In this document: piece by piece, positions 1 through 8,302 of the stretch
Numbering within the stretch: position 1 is the stretch's first letter
How the letters are laid out: every line of letters starts with the position of its first letter
Origin: an uncultured Prevotella sp.
GTDB lineage: Bacteria > Bacteroidota > Bacteroidia > Bacteroidales > Bacteroidaceae
Assembly: GCA_900557255.1 (NCBI GenBank)
Contig: USSA01000124.1
Coordinates: 1 to 8,428, forward strand
Direction of reading: 5' to 3'
Length of the DNA stretch: 8,428 bases
Translations under genes and position numbers: made by a program
Notes under the pieces: generated by a model
What the model saw: the letters and a program-made list of their open reading frames with translations, nothing else
Databases searched by the model: none
What the model was told of the DNA's origin: nothing

Positions 1-15
1 CCTCCTTTCAATTTC

Positions 16-53
16 AGAAGCCTCGATTACGAAAGTAGTCGGGGCTTTTCTGT
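16..53 (+). terminator. Intrinsic terminator of a gene left of the window
   Basis: Arms 16-30 and 35-49 form an uninterrupted stem of up to 15 pairs closed by a GAAA tetraloop at 31-34, running into a T-rich stretch. Pairs 23/42 and 27/38 are T with G, so they hold only in a plus-strand transcript; on the minus strand they would be A-C mismatches. This makes it the terminator of a plus-strand gene that ends before position 1. Confidence 0.85.
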
Positions 54-65
54 TTAATAACACTG

Positions 66-134
66 GCTATTTAGTATAATTACCCTTGCTATATAATATA
101 ATAACCCCTCGCTATTTACCATAATAGCGAGGGG
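66..134. repeat. Three degenerate tandem units of 22-24 bp
   Basis: Units begin at 66, 88 and 111, each with GCTAT followed by an A/T-rich core ending in ATAAT (positions 76-80, 99-103 and 121-125), then a short C-rich or G-rich tail. Units 1 and 2 end in ACCCTT and ACCCCTC; unit 3 ends in the complementary GCGAGGGG. The unit 2/3 junction forms the left arm of the 104-135 hairpin. The copies are imperfect, so this is an old or decaying duplication. Confidence 0.55.
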
Positions 135-135
135 T
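104..135 (-). terminator. Terminator of the small exported-protein gene, possibly bidirectional
   Basis: Arms 104-116 and 123-135 are perfectly complementary over 13 bp with a 6-nt loop. The hairpin lies 27 nt past the stop codon of the minus-strand gene at 163-582. On the minus strand it is followed by TTATTATATTATAT, U-rich though not a pure run. It faces the plus-strand terminator at 16-53, so two converging transcripts stop here. Confidence 0.75.
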
Positions 136-162
136 ATTTCTGCGATATTCTGAGTGTTTTGT

Positions 163-582
163 CTACTGCTTGGTGAATTTCAGTTTTTTAGGTATCTTCA
201 CCCATTTCCGGTTTCGGGCAATTTTCAGGTTACTTCCTTCTTTCTGCTGCAACTCGTAACTACCATCGGGCAAGGCTATGAGGTCGGCAGTAAGATCTTC
301 GCTCCCGTAATCATTGATAATGGATAGATGAGCGGTCTTTCCCTCGATGTCAGCATCTGTAATCAGCCATTTGCGACTATCACGTCTGTCACCGAAATAT
401 CCGGGCATTTCACCGAACAGTTCCTGTCCTGGAACCTTGAGGTTCTTATGGTAGAAGTCTATATTCATATAGACATCATACTCTTTGTTTGTAATCTTCC
501 CCTTGAATAGGGTGCTGTCTGTTTGTGCCATACTAGATATACTAATTAGGCATAATAATGTTGCTAAAATCTTTCTTTTCAT
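163..582 (-). CDS. Small exported protein of unknown function (139 aa)
   Basis: I do not recognise the family. The N-terminus is a clear Sec signal peptide: basic MKRK, a hydrophobic stretch at residues 5-16, and a probable signal peptidase I site after SSMA, leaving Gln20 as the mature N-terminus, a pattern frequent in Bacteroidota. The early Cys11 does not sit in a lipobox. The mature part of about 119 residues alternates short polar and hydrophobic segments, suggesting a small beta-rich periplasmic or secreted protein. It has a GEMPGYFGDRRD segment at residues 57-68 and a very basic tail (residues 119-139). I chose ATG at 582; an in-frame TTG at 594 would add four residues but lies closer to the -7 box and puts charged residues before a normal signal peptide. 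The gene is divergent from the glycogen synthase gene and appears monocistronic. Confidence 0.75.
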   Translation of the reverse strand: MKRKILATLLCLISISSMAQTDSTLFKGKITNKEYDVYMNIDFYHKNLKVPGQELFGEMPGYFGDRRDSRKWLITDADIEGKTAHLSIINDYGSEDLTADLIALPDGSYELQQKEGSNLKIARNRKWVKIPKKLKFTKQ

Positions 583-604
583 CTCTTTTTTCAATTAACT
601 GCGA

Positions 605-612
605 CAAAGTTA
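605..612 (-). promoter_or_regulatory. -7 promoter element of the small exported-protein gene
   Basis: Read on the minus strand this is TAACTTTG, a full match to the Bacteroidota TAnnTTTG element. It lies 22 bp before the ATG at 582, giving a leader of about 15-18 nt. I see no good TTTG element at the expected -33 distance, so recognition may be weaker or factor-assisted. Confidence 0.5.
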
Positions 613-663
613 TTCATTTAAATCAAGAAAACTGCATTTTTTTTAGGATTTTAATAAGATTAA

Positions 664-695
664 TTCGTTTTTTTGCAAATATTTATCTATCTTTG
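664..695 (+). promoter_or_regulatory. Promoter of the glycogen synthase gene
   Basis: TATCTTTG at 688-695 matches the TAnnTTTG -7 element. The best upstream partner at normal spacing is a degenerate TTCG at 664-667, 20 bp away; a better TTTG at 672-675 is only 12 bp away. The start codon follows 22 bp after the -7 box, so the leader is about 16 nt and AT-only near the ATG, with no Shine-Dalgarno sequence. Confidence 0.6.
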
Positions 696-717
696 CGGTG
701 TTTATTGATAATTATAT

Positions 718-2379
718 ATGGAAAAGAAAAGATTATTTCCAGATTACATATTTGAGTCTAGTTGGGAAGTGTGTAATAAAGTTGGTGGTATCTACACCGT
801 TCTTTCAACACGAGCTAAGACTCTTACGGAAAGGTTAAAGGATCAACTAATCTTCATTGGTCCTGATTGCTGGGGAGACAAGGTTAATCCTTATTTCTCT
901 CAAGATGATACGCTTTATGCGGCGTGGAAAACAGAAGCTCTGAAAGAGGGCTTAAAGGTTAAAGTAGGTAGATGGAATATACCGGGAGAGCCAGTAGCTG
1001 TTTTAGTAGATTTCAATCCTTACTATGCTGTTAAAGACCAGATCTATGGACAACTATGGCAGGACTATCAGGTTGATAGTCTTCATGCTTATGGTGACTA
1101 TGACGAAGCATCGATGTTCTCTTATGCTGCCGCTCTGGTAGTAGAGAGTTTCTACAAACATGTCGTTGGAAAAGGCAAGAAAGTTATCTATCATGGAAAT
1201 GAATGGATGACAGGGCTTGGTGTGCTCTATGTGAACAAGCATCTTCCTGAGGTGGCTACTGTGTTCACCACGCATGCTACAAGTATCGGTCGTAGTATTG
1301 CCGGTAATAATAAGCCTCTTTACGATTATCTTTTTGCCTATAATGGTGATCAGATGGCGCAGGAACTCAATATGCAAAGCAAGCATTCTATAGAAAAGCA
1401 GACTGCTAAGTATGTTGATTGTTTCACAACAGTGAGTGATATTACTGCCAACGAGTGCAAGGAATTGCTCGATAAACCGGTAGATTTCGTTTTGCCTAAC
1501 GGATTTGACAATAGTTTTGTACCTAAAGCAAGTACCTTTACAAAGAAACGTAAGGAGGCAAGAAAGCGTTTGCTCGATGTAGCCAATGCTTTGATGGGTA
1601 CAGATTTGGATGATGATACGCTCATCGTTTCTACCAGCGGACGCTATGAGTTCCGCAACAAGGGTATCGATGTCTATATTGAGGCTATGAACCGCTTGCT
1701 TCGTGACAACAATTTGAAGAAGAATGTATTGGCATTCATTGACGTACCTGGTTGGGTAGGAGATCCACGTCAGGATCTGTTGGATCGTCTGAATAGCGGT
1801 AAGAAGTTTGACACGCCATTGGAGGTTCCGGAGATTACCCATTGGTTGCATAATATGAGTCATGATAATGTATTGGGTATGCTGAAGTACTTCAACATGC
1901 ATAATAATAAGGAAGACAAGGTGAAACTGATATTCTTACCTTGCTACTTGACAGGCGATGATGGCATTATCAACAAGAGCTACTATGATGTAGTGTTGGG
2001 TAATGACCTCTGTATCTATCCTTCTTATTATGAGCCATGGGGATATACTCCATTGGAGGCTATTGCGTTCAAGGTGCCTTGTATCACCACCGATTTGGCT
2101 GGTTTCGGTCTTTGGGCTAACTCAGAGAAAGGAAGTTACAGTGAGATAGAGGATGGTGTGAAGGTTATCAAGCGTACCGACTATAATTATTCAGAGGTAG
2201 CTGATGCTATTAAGGATACCGTAGCTAAGTACTCGGGATTCACCAAGACACAGGTGAACAAGTGTCGTAAAAATGCTGAGATTCTTTCAGAAAAAGCATT
2301 GTGGAAACACTTTATCGAGTATTACTATGATGCTTATGACCTTGCCCTGCGCAAGGCTGAAGTTCGTATGAAGAAATAA
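718..2379 (+). CDS. Glycogen synthase, GT3 (eukaryotic-type) family
   Basis: Cytoplasmic retaining glucosyltransferase that extends alpha-1,4-glucan from a nucleotide-glucose donor. GT3 enzymes of yeast and animals use UDP-glucose; the donor here cannot be read from sequence. The 553 residues carry the GT3 landmarks in order: KVGGIYTVLS (21-30), YHGNEW (158-163), TTHATSIGR (184-192), TTVSDIT (237-243), PNGFDN (260-265), SGRYEFRNKG (307-316) and YEPWGYTPLEA (438-448), the last holding the E-x7-E pair Glu439/Glu447. It is much shorter than eukaryotic GT3 enzymes (about 640-740 aa) because the phosphorylated terminal extensions are absent. The helix that in eukaryotes carries the glucose-6-phosphate-sensing arginines (about residues 510-529 here) keeps few of them. 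The gene lies 105 bp upstream of the phosphorylase gene. It is not a GT5 (GlgA) enzyme, which would show a KTGGL motif near the N-terminus. Confidence 0.93.
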   Translation: MEKKRLFPDYIFESSWEVCNKVGGIYTVLSTRAKTLTERLKDQLIFIGPDCWGDKVNPYFSQDDTLYAAWKTEALKEGLKVKVGRWNIPGEPVAVLVDFNPYYAVKDQIYGQLWQDYQVDSLHAYGDYDEASMFSYAAALVVESFYKHVVGKGKKVIYHGNEWMTGLGVLYVNKHLPEVATVFTTHATSIGRSIAGNNKPLYDYLFAYNGDQMAQELNMQSKHSIEKQTAKYVDCFTTVSDITANECKELLDKPVDFVLPNGFDNSFVPKASTFTKKRKEARKRLLDVANALMGTDLDDDTLIVSTSGRYEFRNKGIDVYIEAMNRLLRDNNLKKNVLAFIDVPGWVGDPRQDLLDRLNSGKKFDTPLEVPEITHWLHNMSHDNVLGMLKYFNMHNNKEDKVKLIFLPCYLTGDDGIINKSYYDVVLGNDLCIYPSYYEPWGYTPLEAIAFKVPCITTDLAGFGLWANSEKGSYSEIEDGVKVIKRTDYNYSEVADAIKDTVAKYSGFTKTQVNKCRKNAEILSEKALWKHFIEYYYDAYDLALRKAEVRMKK

Positions 2380-2419
2380 TAATCTCTCTCTCTTGATGGC
2401 GTAATCCATAAAACAAATA

Positions 2420-2448
2420 TTTGGATTCTGCAAGAATCACTATGTTTG
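2420..2448 (+). promoter_or_regulatory. Promoter of glgP with an inverted repeat in its spacer
   Basis: TATGTTTG at 2441-2448 is an exact TAnnTTTG -7 element, and TTTG at 2420-2423 is the upstream element with a 17-bp spacer, slightly short of the usual 19-20. The spacer contains the inverted repeat GATTC-tgcaa-GAATC (2424-2438). The start codon is 36 bp past the -7 box. The phosphorylase can therefore be transcribed independently of the synthase, and I see no convincing terminator between them, so read-through is also possible. Confidence 0.65.
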
Positions 2449-2478
2449 CAAGATAGAAAATATACATCTTAAAAATAA

Positions 2479-5043
<2,565 letters not shown>

Positions 5044-5077
5044 TATAATAGCGACATTGTCACATTATAAATATATG

Positions 5078-5113
5078 AATCCTGTATCTCTTTTGGGGAT
5101 ACAGGATTTTTTT
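5078..5113 (+). terminator. Intrinsic terminator of glgP
   Basis: Arms 5078-5090 and 5096-5108 pair over 13 bp with one T-G wobble at 5089/5097, close on a 5-nt loop, and lead straight into a run of seven T at 5107-5113. It sits 34 nt after the glgP stop codon. Only the plus strand has the T run. Confidence 0.93.
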
Positions 5114-5147
5114 GTTTGAAATCGAACAATGAACAGTGTTATTGTAG

Positions 5148-5175
5148 TTGTGGAAAGTGAATTGTGAAAAGTGAA
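5148..5175. repeat. Two tandem 14-bp units
   Basis: TTGTGGAAAGTGAA (5148-5161) is followed directly by TTGTGAAAAGTGAA (5162-5175), differing at one base. It lies in the 90-bp gap between the glgP terminator and the facing prs terminator. No coding potential or promoter is evident there. Confidence 0.7.
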
Positions 5176-5208
5176 TGTAGATTAGAAACAGGGGAAGAGT
5201 GGAATTAT

Positions 5209-5242
5209 AAAAAAGAGTCTTCCTTTTTAAAAAGAAAGACTC
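5209..5242 (-). terminator. Intrinsic terminator of prs
   Basis: Arms 5215-5226 and 5231-5242 pair with a single internal C-A mismatch at 5222/5235, leaving TTAA at 5227-5230 as the loop. Read on the minus strand, the hairpin is followed by six T (A run at 5209-5214). It begins 27 nt beyond the prs stop codon and faces the glgP terminator, so the two genes converge on separate stop signals. Confidence 0.9.
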
Positions 5243-5269
5243 CTTGTAAACTTGTATGATGATATTTCC

Positions 5270-6208
5270 TTATACCAGATACTGGGAAGAGATACTCTCG
5301 TTATCCTCAACACGGCGAATGGTTTCTGCAAACATATCTGCAATAGAAATCTGCTTAACCTTTGCGCAACGCTTGGTGTAAGGGATGGAATCAGTGAATA
5401 CTATCTCCTCAAGAGCTGAATCCTGAACACGCTCAGATGCAGGACCACTCATCACGCAGTGAGATGCACATGCACGGACAGTCTTTGCACCAGCCTGCTT
5501 CATGATGTCGGCAGCCTTCGTGATAGTACCGGCTGTATCTACCATATCATCAATGATGACAACATTCTTGTCTTTTACATCACCGATAATCTGCATGCTT
5601 GCTACTACATTGGCGCGAGCACGGGTCTTGTTGCAGAGCACGAGAGGGCAGCCGAAGTACTTAGCATAAGTGTTGGCACGCTTAGAACCACCAACGTCTG
5701 GAGAAGCAATGACCATATCCTTGAGGCGTAAGCTCTGCAGGTATGGCAAAATAACGCCAGATGCATAGAGGTGATCTACAGGAACATCAAAGAAGCCCTG
5801 AATCTGGTCGGCATGGAGGTCCATGGTGATGAGACGGTCGATACCGGCAACGCTGAGCAAGTCGGCTACCAGTTTAGCGCCGATGCTGACACGTGGTTTG
5901 TCCTTGCGATCCTGACGGGCCCATCCGAAGTAAGGAACAACAGCAATAATATTGCGGGCAGAAGCACGCTTTGCTGCGTCAATCATCAGGAGCAACTCCA
6001 TCAAGTTGTCTGAATTAGGGAATGTGCTCTGTACGAGGAAAACATCGCGTCCGCGAATAGACTCCTCGAAAGATACGCCAAATTCACCATCAGAGAACTT
6101 GGTTACAACCAAATTACCCAGTGGGCAACCTAAACTAGCGCAGATTTTTTCTGCAAGGTATCTCGAGTTAGTACCAGAGAATACCAAAAAAGAGTTTTTG
6201 TCACTCAT
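5270..6208 (-). CDS. prs: Ribose-phosphate pyrophosphokinase (PRPP synthetase)
   Basis: Cytoplasmic enzyme converting ribose 5-phosphate and ATP to PRPP and AMP, feeding purine, pyrimidine, histidine, tryptophan and NAD synthesis. At 312 residues it has normal class I length. Visible landmarks are FSDGE (38-42), the ATP-binding VPYFGWARQDRK (91-102), the metal/ATP histidine in DLHADQIQGFF (His132 in 130-140), DVGG (171-174), the flexible catalytic-loop basic residues at Lys194 and Arg196, and the PRPP-binding loop VVIIDDMVDTAGTI (216-229) with Asp220, Asp221 and Asp224. No key residue is missing. The ATG at 6208 follows an A-rich leader. I found no TAnnTTTG element in the 83 bp upstream, and no terminator there, so it is probably co-transcribed from the promoter of the TenI/ThiE-like gene. 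Confidence 0.96.
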   Translation of the reverse strand: MSDKNSFLVFSGTNSRYLAEKICASLGCPLGNLVVTKFSDGEFGVSFEESIRGRDVFLVQSTFPNSDNLMELLLMIDAAKRASARNIIAVVPYFGWARQDRKDKPRVSIGAKLVADLLSVAGIDRLITMDLHADQIQGFFDVPVDHLYASGVILPYLQSLRLKDMVIASPDVGGSKRANTYAKYFGCPLVLCNKTRARANVVASMQIIGDVKDKNVVIIDDMVDTAGTITKAADIMKQAGAKTVRACASHCVMSGPASERVQDSALEEIVFTDSIPYTKRCAKVKQISIADMFAETIRRVEDNESISSQYLV

Positions 6209-6291
6209 TTCTATTAGTGTTTATGTGTATTAATAGTTATTTTTATCTATTTTCATGTAGGGGAATGAATCTTTTTTCGGGAACCTCAGTA

Positions 6292-6900
6292 TTAGCTGAT
6301 AGCCTTTCTCAATTTCTCGAAGTGAAGAATCAACTCTTTGAAATCGCGCTCGTTGTGAATGTCGAAACGGTTCCAGAGATCTCCACAGATTACTACTCCT
6401 CCAAATCCGAGTTCCTTGGCAATCTTGAGATTTTCCAGACTCATGCCTCCCAAGGCGTATACCTTCTTGTCTATGAGTCCTGCCTTGGCTGCATTCTCAA
6501 GCTGCTGCAGATTGAAGGAAGACTTTTCATCTTTAAACTCAATACAGTCGAAGATGTTTTTCAGAAACACATAGTTTGATTTCTTCTTCATCTCTTTCAG
6601 CATCGAGAGATCTGTGCAGGTGCGACTGAACTTGCCTTTGTATCCATCCGGTACCGGTGCTAGCGGATCGTCTATATGGATTCCTGCTAAATCATACTCC
6701 TGTTTGAGGTAATAATGATCATGAACAGTAATCTTGCGAAGATAGTCTTCTGGCAGTAACGTGAGCAGTCGCTCAGCATACATTGGTGACGAACCTGGCT
6801 TGAAAAGATGCAGGTTGTCCATGCCCTCGTCGAACAGCGAGGATAGTATTTTATCTTCTTCCACAAAGAATGTGGATTTGGTCATTATTGCTAATTTCAT
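6292..6900 (-). CDS. TenI/ThiE-like protein (possible thiamine-phosphate synthase homologue, altered active site)
   Basis: A 202-residue single-domain protein with the beta/alpha-barrel signature of the ThiE/TenI family: NLHLFKP (29-35), DLAGIHID (70-77), YVFLKNIFD (110-118), ALGGMS (149-154) and GFGGVVICGDLW (165-176). True ThiE condenses HMP pyrophosphate with thiazole phosphate. Here the usual 'LRxK' strand reads LFK (Lys34 kept, Arg replaced by Phe), and the usual 'YVGxGPxxxTxTK' region is replaced by YVFLKNIFDCIEFKD (110-124). Similar Bacteroidota proteins tend to be labelled thiamine phosphate synthase, but activity is uncertain and no other thi gene is nearby. I start it at ATG 6900; an in-frame TTG at 6906 would add only two residues. 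It is followed after 83 bp by prs on the same strand, probably as one transcript. Confidence 0.75.
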   Translation of the reverse strand: MKLAIMTKSTFFVEEDKILSSLFDEGMDNLHLFKPGSSPMYAERLLTLLPEDYLRKITVHDHYYLKQEYDLAGIHIDDPLAPVPDGYKGKFSRTCTDLSMLKEMKKKSNYVFLKNIFDCIEFKDEKSSFNLQQLENAAKAGLIDKKVYALGGMSLENLKIAKELGFGGVVICGDLWNRFDIHNERDFKELILHFEKLRKAIS

Positions 6901-6922
6901 CGTCAAAATGATTTTTATGATG

Positions 6923-6954
6923 CAAAAGTATTAAAAAAAACGCAAACTAGCAAT
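6923..6954 (-). promoter_or_regulatory. Promoter of the TenI/ThiE-like gene and prs
   Basis: On the minus strand TACTTTTG (6930 to 6923) matches TAnnTTTG, and ATTG (6954 to 6951) gives a TTG element with a 20-bp spacer. The ATG at 6900 lies 22 bp downstream. It is divergent from the nspC promoter; the two -7 boxes are separated by 43 bp. Confidence 0.6.
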
Positions 6955-6973
6955 TATATTCGGGATAAAAAGC

Positions 6974-6981
6974 TATCTTTG
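6974..6981 (+). promoter_or_regulatory. -7 promoter element of nspC
   Basis: TATCTTTG is an exact TAnnTTTG match, identical to the element before the glycogen synthase gene. The ATG at 7009 follows 27 bp later. No clear TTTG is present 19-20 bp upstream. This element overlaps the TTG at 6979 that would otherwise extend the nspC reading frame, which argues for the downstream ATG. Confidence 0.6.
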
Positions 6982-7008
6982 CACCATAAAATTAATATTT
7001 ATCAAGAC

Positions 7009-8184
7009 ATGCAAGTAAATTTAGAGAATTTTAAGGAGATTCGCACTCCGATTTACGTATTGGAAGAAAGTAGACTGAGACAAAATCTATCGCTGATAAA
7101 GAGCGTGGCTGATAGGGCTGACATGGAGATTATTCTGGCATTTAAGGCTTATGCCCTTTGGAAGACTTTCCCGATTTTCAGAGAATATATTTCTTCGACA
7201 ACAGCAAGCTCTTTGAGCGAAGCAAAGCTGGCTTTTGAGAAATTTGGAAGTCCTGCCCATACTTTTTCTCCAGCTTATACTGATGATGAGATTGATGAAA
7301 TTGCCCGTTGCTCAAGTCATCTGACATTTAATTCTCTTTCTCAATATGAGCGTTTTTATGAGCGTGTTGCTACTGTTAACCCAAGCATCAAATTGGGACT
7401 GAGAGTAAATCCGGAATATTCTGAGGTGGAAACGTTGCTGTATAATCCCTGTGCGCCTGGTTCCCGATTTGGCGTAACTGCAGATAAATTGCCTGAGATT
7501 TTGCCTTCGGATATTGAGGGCTTCCATTGTCATTGCCATTGTGAGAGTGGGGCAGATGTGTTTGAAAGGACGTTAGTACATATTGAGGAGAAGTTCGGCA
7601 AATGGTTTTCTCAGTTGAAATGGATTAATTTTGGTGGAGGTCACCTGATGACTCGTAAGGATTATGATGTATTACACCTTATTAATATAATAAAGGAGTT
7701 TCATCTGCGCTATCCTCATCTTCATGTCATCATGGAGCCGGGTAGTGCCTTCGGATGGCAGACGGGACCTCTCGTTTCTCAGGTTGTGGATGTGGTGGAA
7801 GACCATGGTTACAAAACCGCCATTCTGGATGTCAGCTTTACTTGCCACATGCCTGATTGTTTGGAGATGCCATATCATCCGGCAGTACGCAATGCCGAAA
7901 CCATCGAAATGGAAGATATGATGGAGAAGCCGGAAGGAGATCACGTTTACCGTTTGGGAGGAAACAGTTGTTTGAGTGGTGATTTTATGGGATATTGGAA
8001 ATTTGACCATGAACTGGAAGTAGGCGAAAAAGTGATTTTTGAAGATATGCTGCATTATACGACCGTTAAGACAAATACTTTTAATGGCATTACGCATCCA
8101 TCTATAGGAATCGTGCATTTGGATGGGAATTTGGAAATCCTGCGAGAATATGGGTACGAAGATTATCTGAACCGAATGGATTAG
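7009..8184 (+). CDS. nspC: Carboxynorspermidine/carboxyspermidine decarboxylase
   Basis: Fold-type III PLP decarboxylase that removes the carboxyl group from carboxyspermidine (or carboxynorspermidine), the last step of the aspartate-semialdehyde route to spermidine. With ATG 7009 the protein has 391 residues, normal for the family. Landmarks: the PLP lysine in ILAFKAYALWK (Lys46), LGLRVNPEYSEVE (129-141), SRFGV (152-156), GFHCHCHCESG (171-181), glycine loop NFGGGH (207-212), EPGSAFGW (243-250), the family-typical TCHMPDCLEMPYHP (278-291), catalytic-type Cys321/Asp325 in GNSCLSGDFMGYW (318-330), and HYTTVKTNTFNG (349-360). An in-frame TTG at 6979 would add ten residues but coincides with the -7 promoter box. 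The partner carboxyspermidine dehydrogenase is not in the window. I see no canonical T-run terminator after it; the 8236-8279 hairpin is the only candidate. Confidence 0.93.
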   Translation: MQVNLENFKEIRTPIYVLEESRLRQNLSLIKSVADRADMEIILAFKAYALWKTFPIFREYISSTTASSLSEAKLAFEKFGSPAHTFSPAYTDDEIDEIARCSSHLTFNSLSQYERFYERVATVNPSIKLGLRVNPEYSEVETLLYNPCAPGSRFGVTADKLPEILPSDIEGFHCHCHCESGADVFERTLVHIEEKFGKWFSQLKWINFGGGHLMTRKDYDVLHLINIIKEFHLRYPHLHVIMEPGSAFGWQTGPLVSQVVDVVEDHGYKTAILDVSFTCHMPDCLEMPYHPAVRNAETIEMEDMMEKPEGDHVYRLGGNSCLSGDFMGYWKFDHELEVGEKVIFEDMLHYTTVKTNTFNGITHPSIGIVHLDGNLEILREYGYEDYLNRMD

Positions 8185-8235
8185 ACTGGTAGGAAAAGGA
8201 CCATAAAAGTTCAGTTTTTGCAGATAAAACGATGA

Positions 8236-8279
8236 AAAATGCGTATTTTGCCTTTAAAAACAGACAAAATGCGCATTTT
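8236..8279. repeat. Paired 14-bp palindromes that also form a long hairpin
   Basis: AAAATGCGCATTTT at 8266-8279 is a perfect palindrome, and AAAATGCGTATTTT at 8236-8249 is the same with one change. Their centres are 30 bp apart. Because each copy is palindromic, the pair is at once a direct and an inverted repeat: 8236-8250 pairs with 8265-8279 over 15 bp with one T-G wobble, valid only in a plus-strand transcript. It lies 52 bp after nspC and 24 bp before the tRNA promoter's upstream element. It may be an operator for a dimeric regulator, a weak terminator for nspC (only TTT follows closely), or both. Confidence 0.7.
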
Positions 8280-8302
8280 CTTTAAAAAAAGTCTTTGAAA
8301 AA

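Noticed and set aside
558..755. 65-codon plus-strand frame across the divergent promoter region
   Set aside because: It runs through both promoters and into the start of the glycogen synthase gene. The product is a low-complexity Phe/Ile/Leu-rich string from AT-rich DNA.
1054..1902. Open frame of 282 codons antisense to the glycogen synthase gene
   Set aside because: The sense protein has all GT3 motifs throughout this interval. The antisense product is a Thr/Ile/His-rich string with no family pattern and no promoter.
5119..5208. Possible small gene or RNA between the glgP and prs terminators
   Set aside because: No start with a plausible frame, no TAnnTTTG promoter and no separate hairpin. 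Only the short tandem duplication stands out.
6209..6291. Separate prs promoter or a terminator between the TenI/ThiE-like gene and prs
   Set aside because: No TAnnTTTG on the minus strand. The only inverted repeat (CTATTA at 6211-6216 with TAATAG at 6231-6236) is short and AT-only, with no T run.
6217..6579. 120-codon plus-strand frame opposite the TenI/ThiE-like gene
   Set aside because: It overlaps a recognised protein family on the other strand, and no promoter element precedes it.
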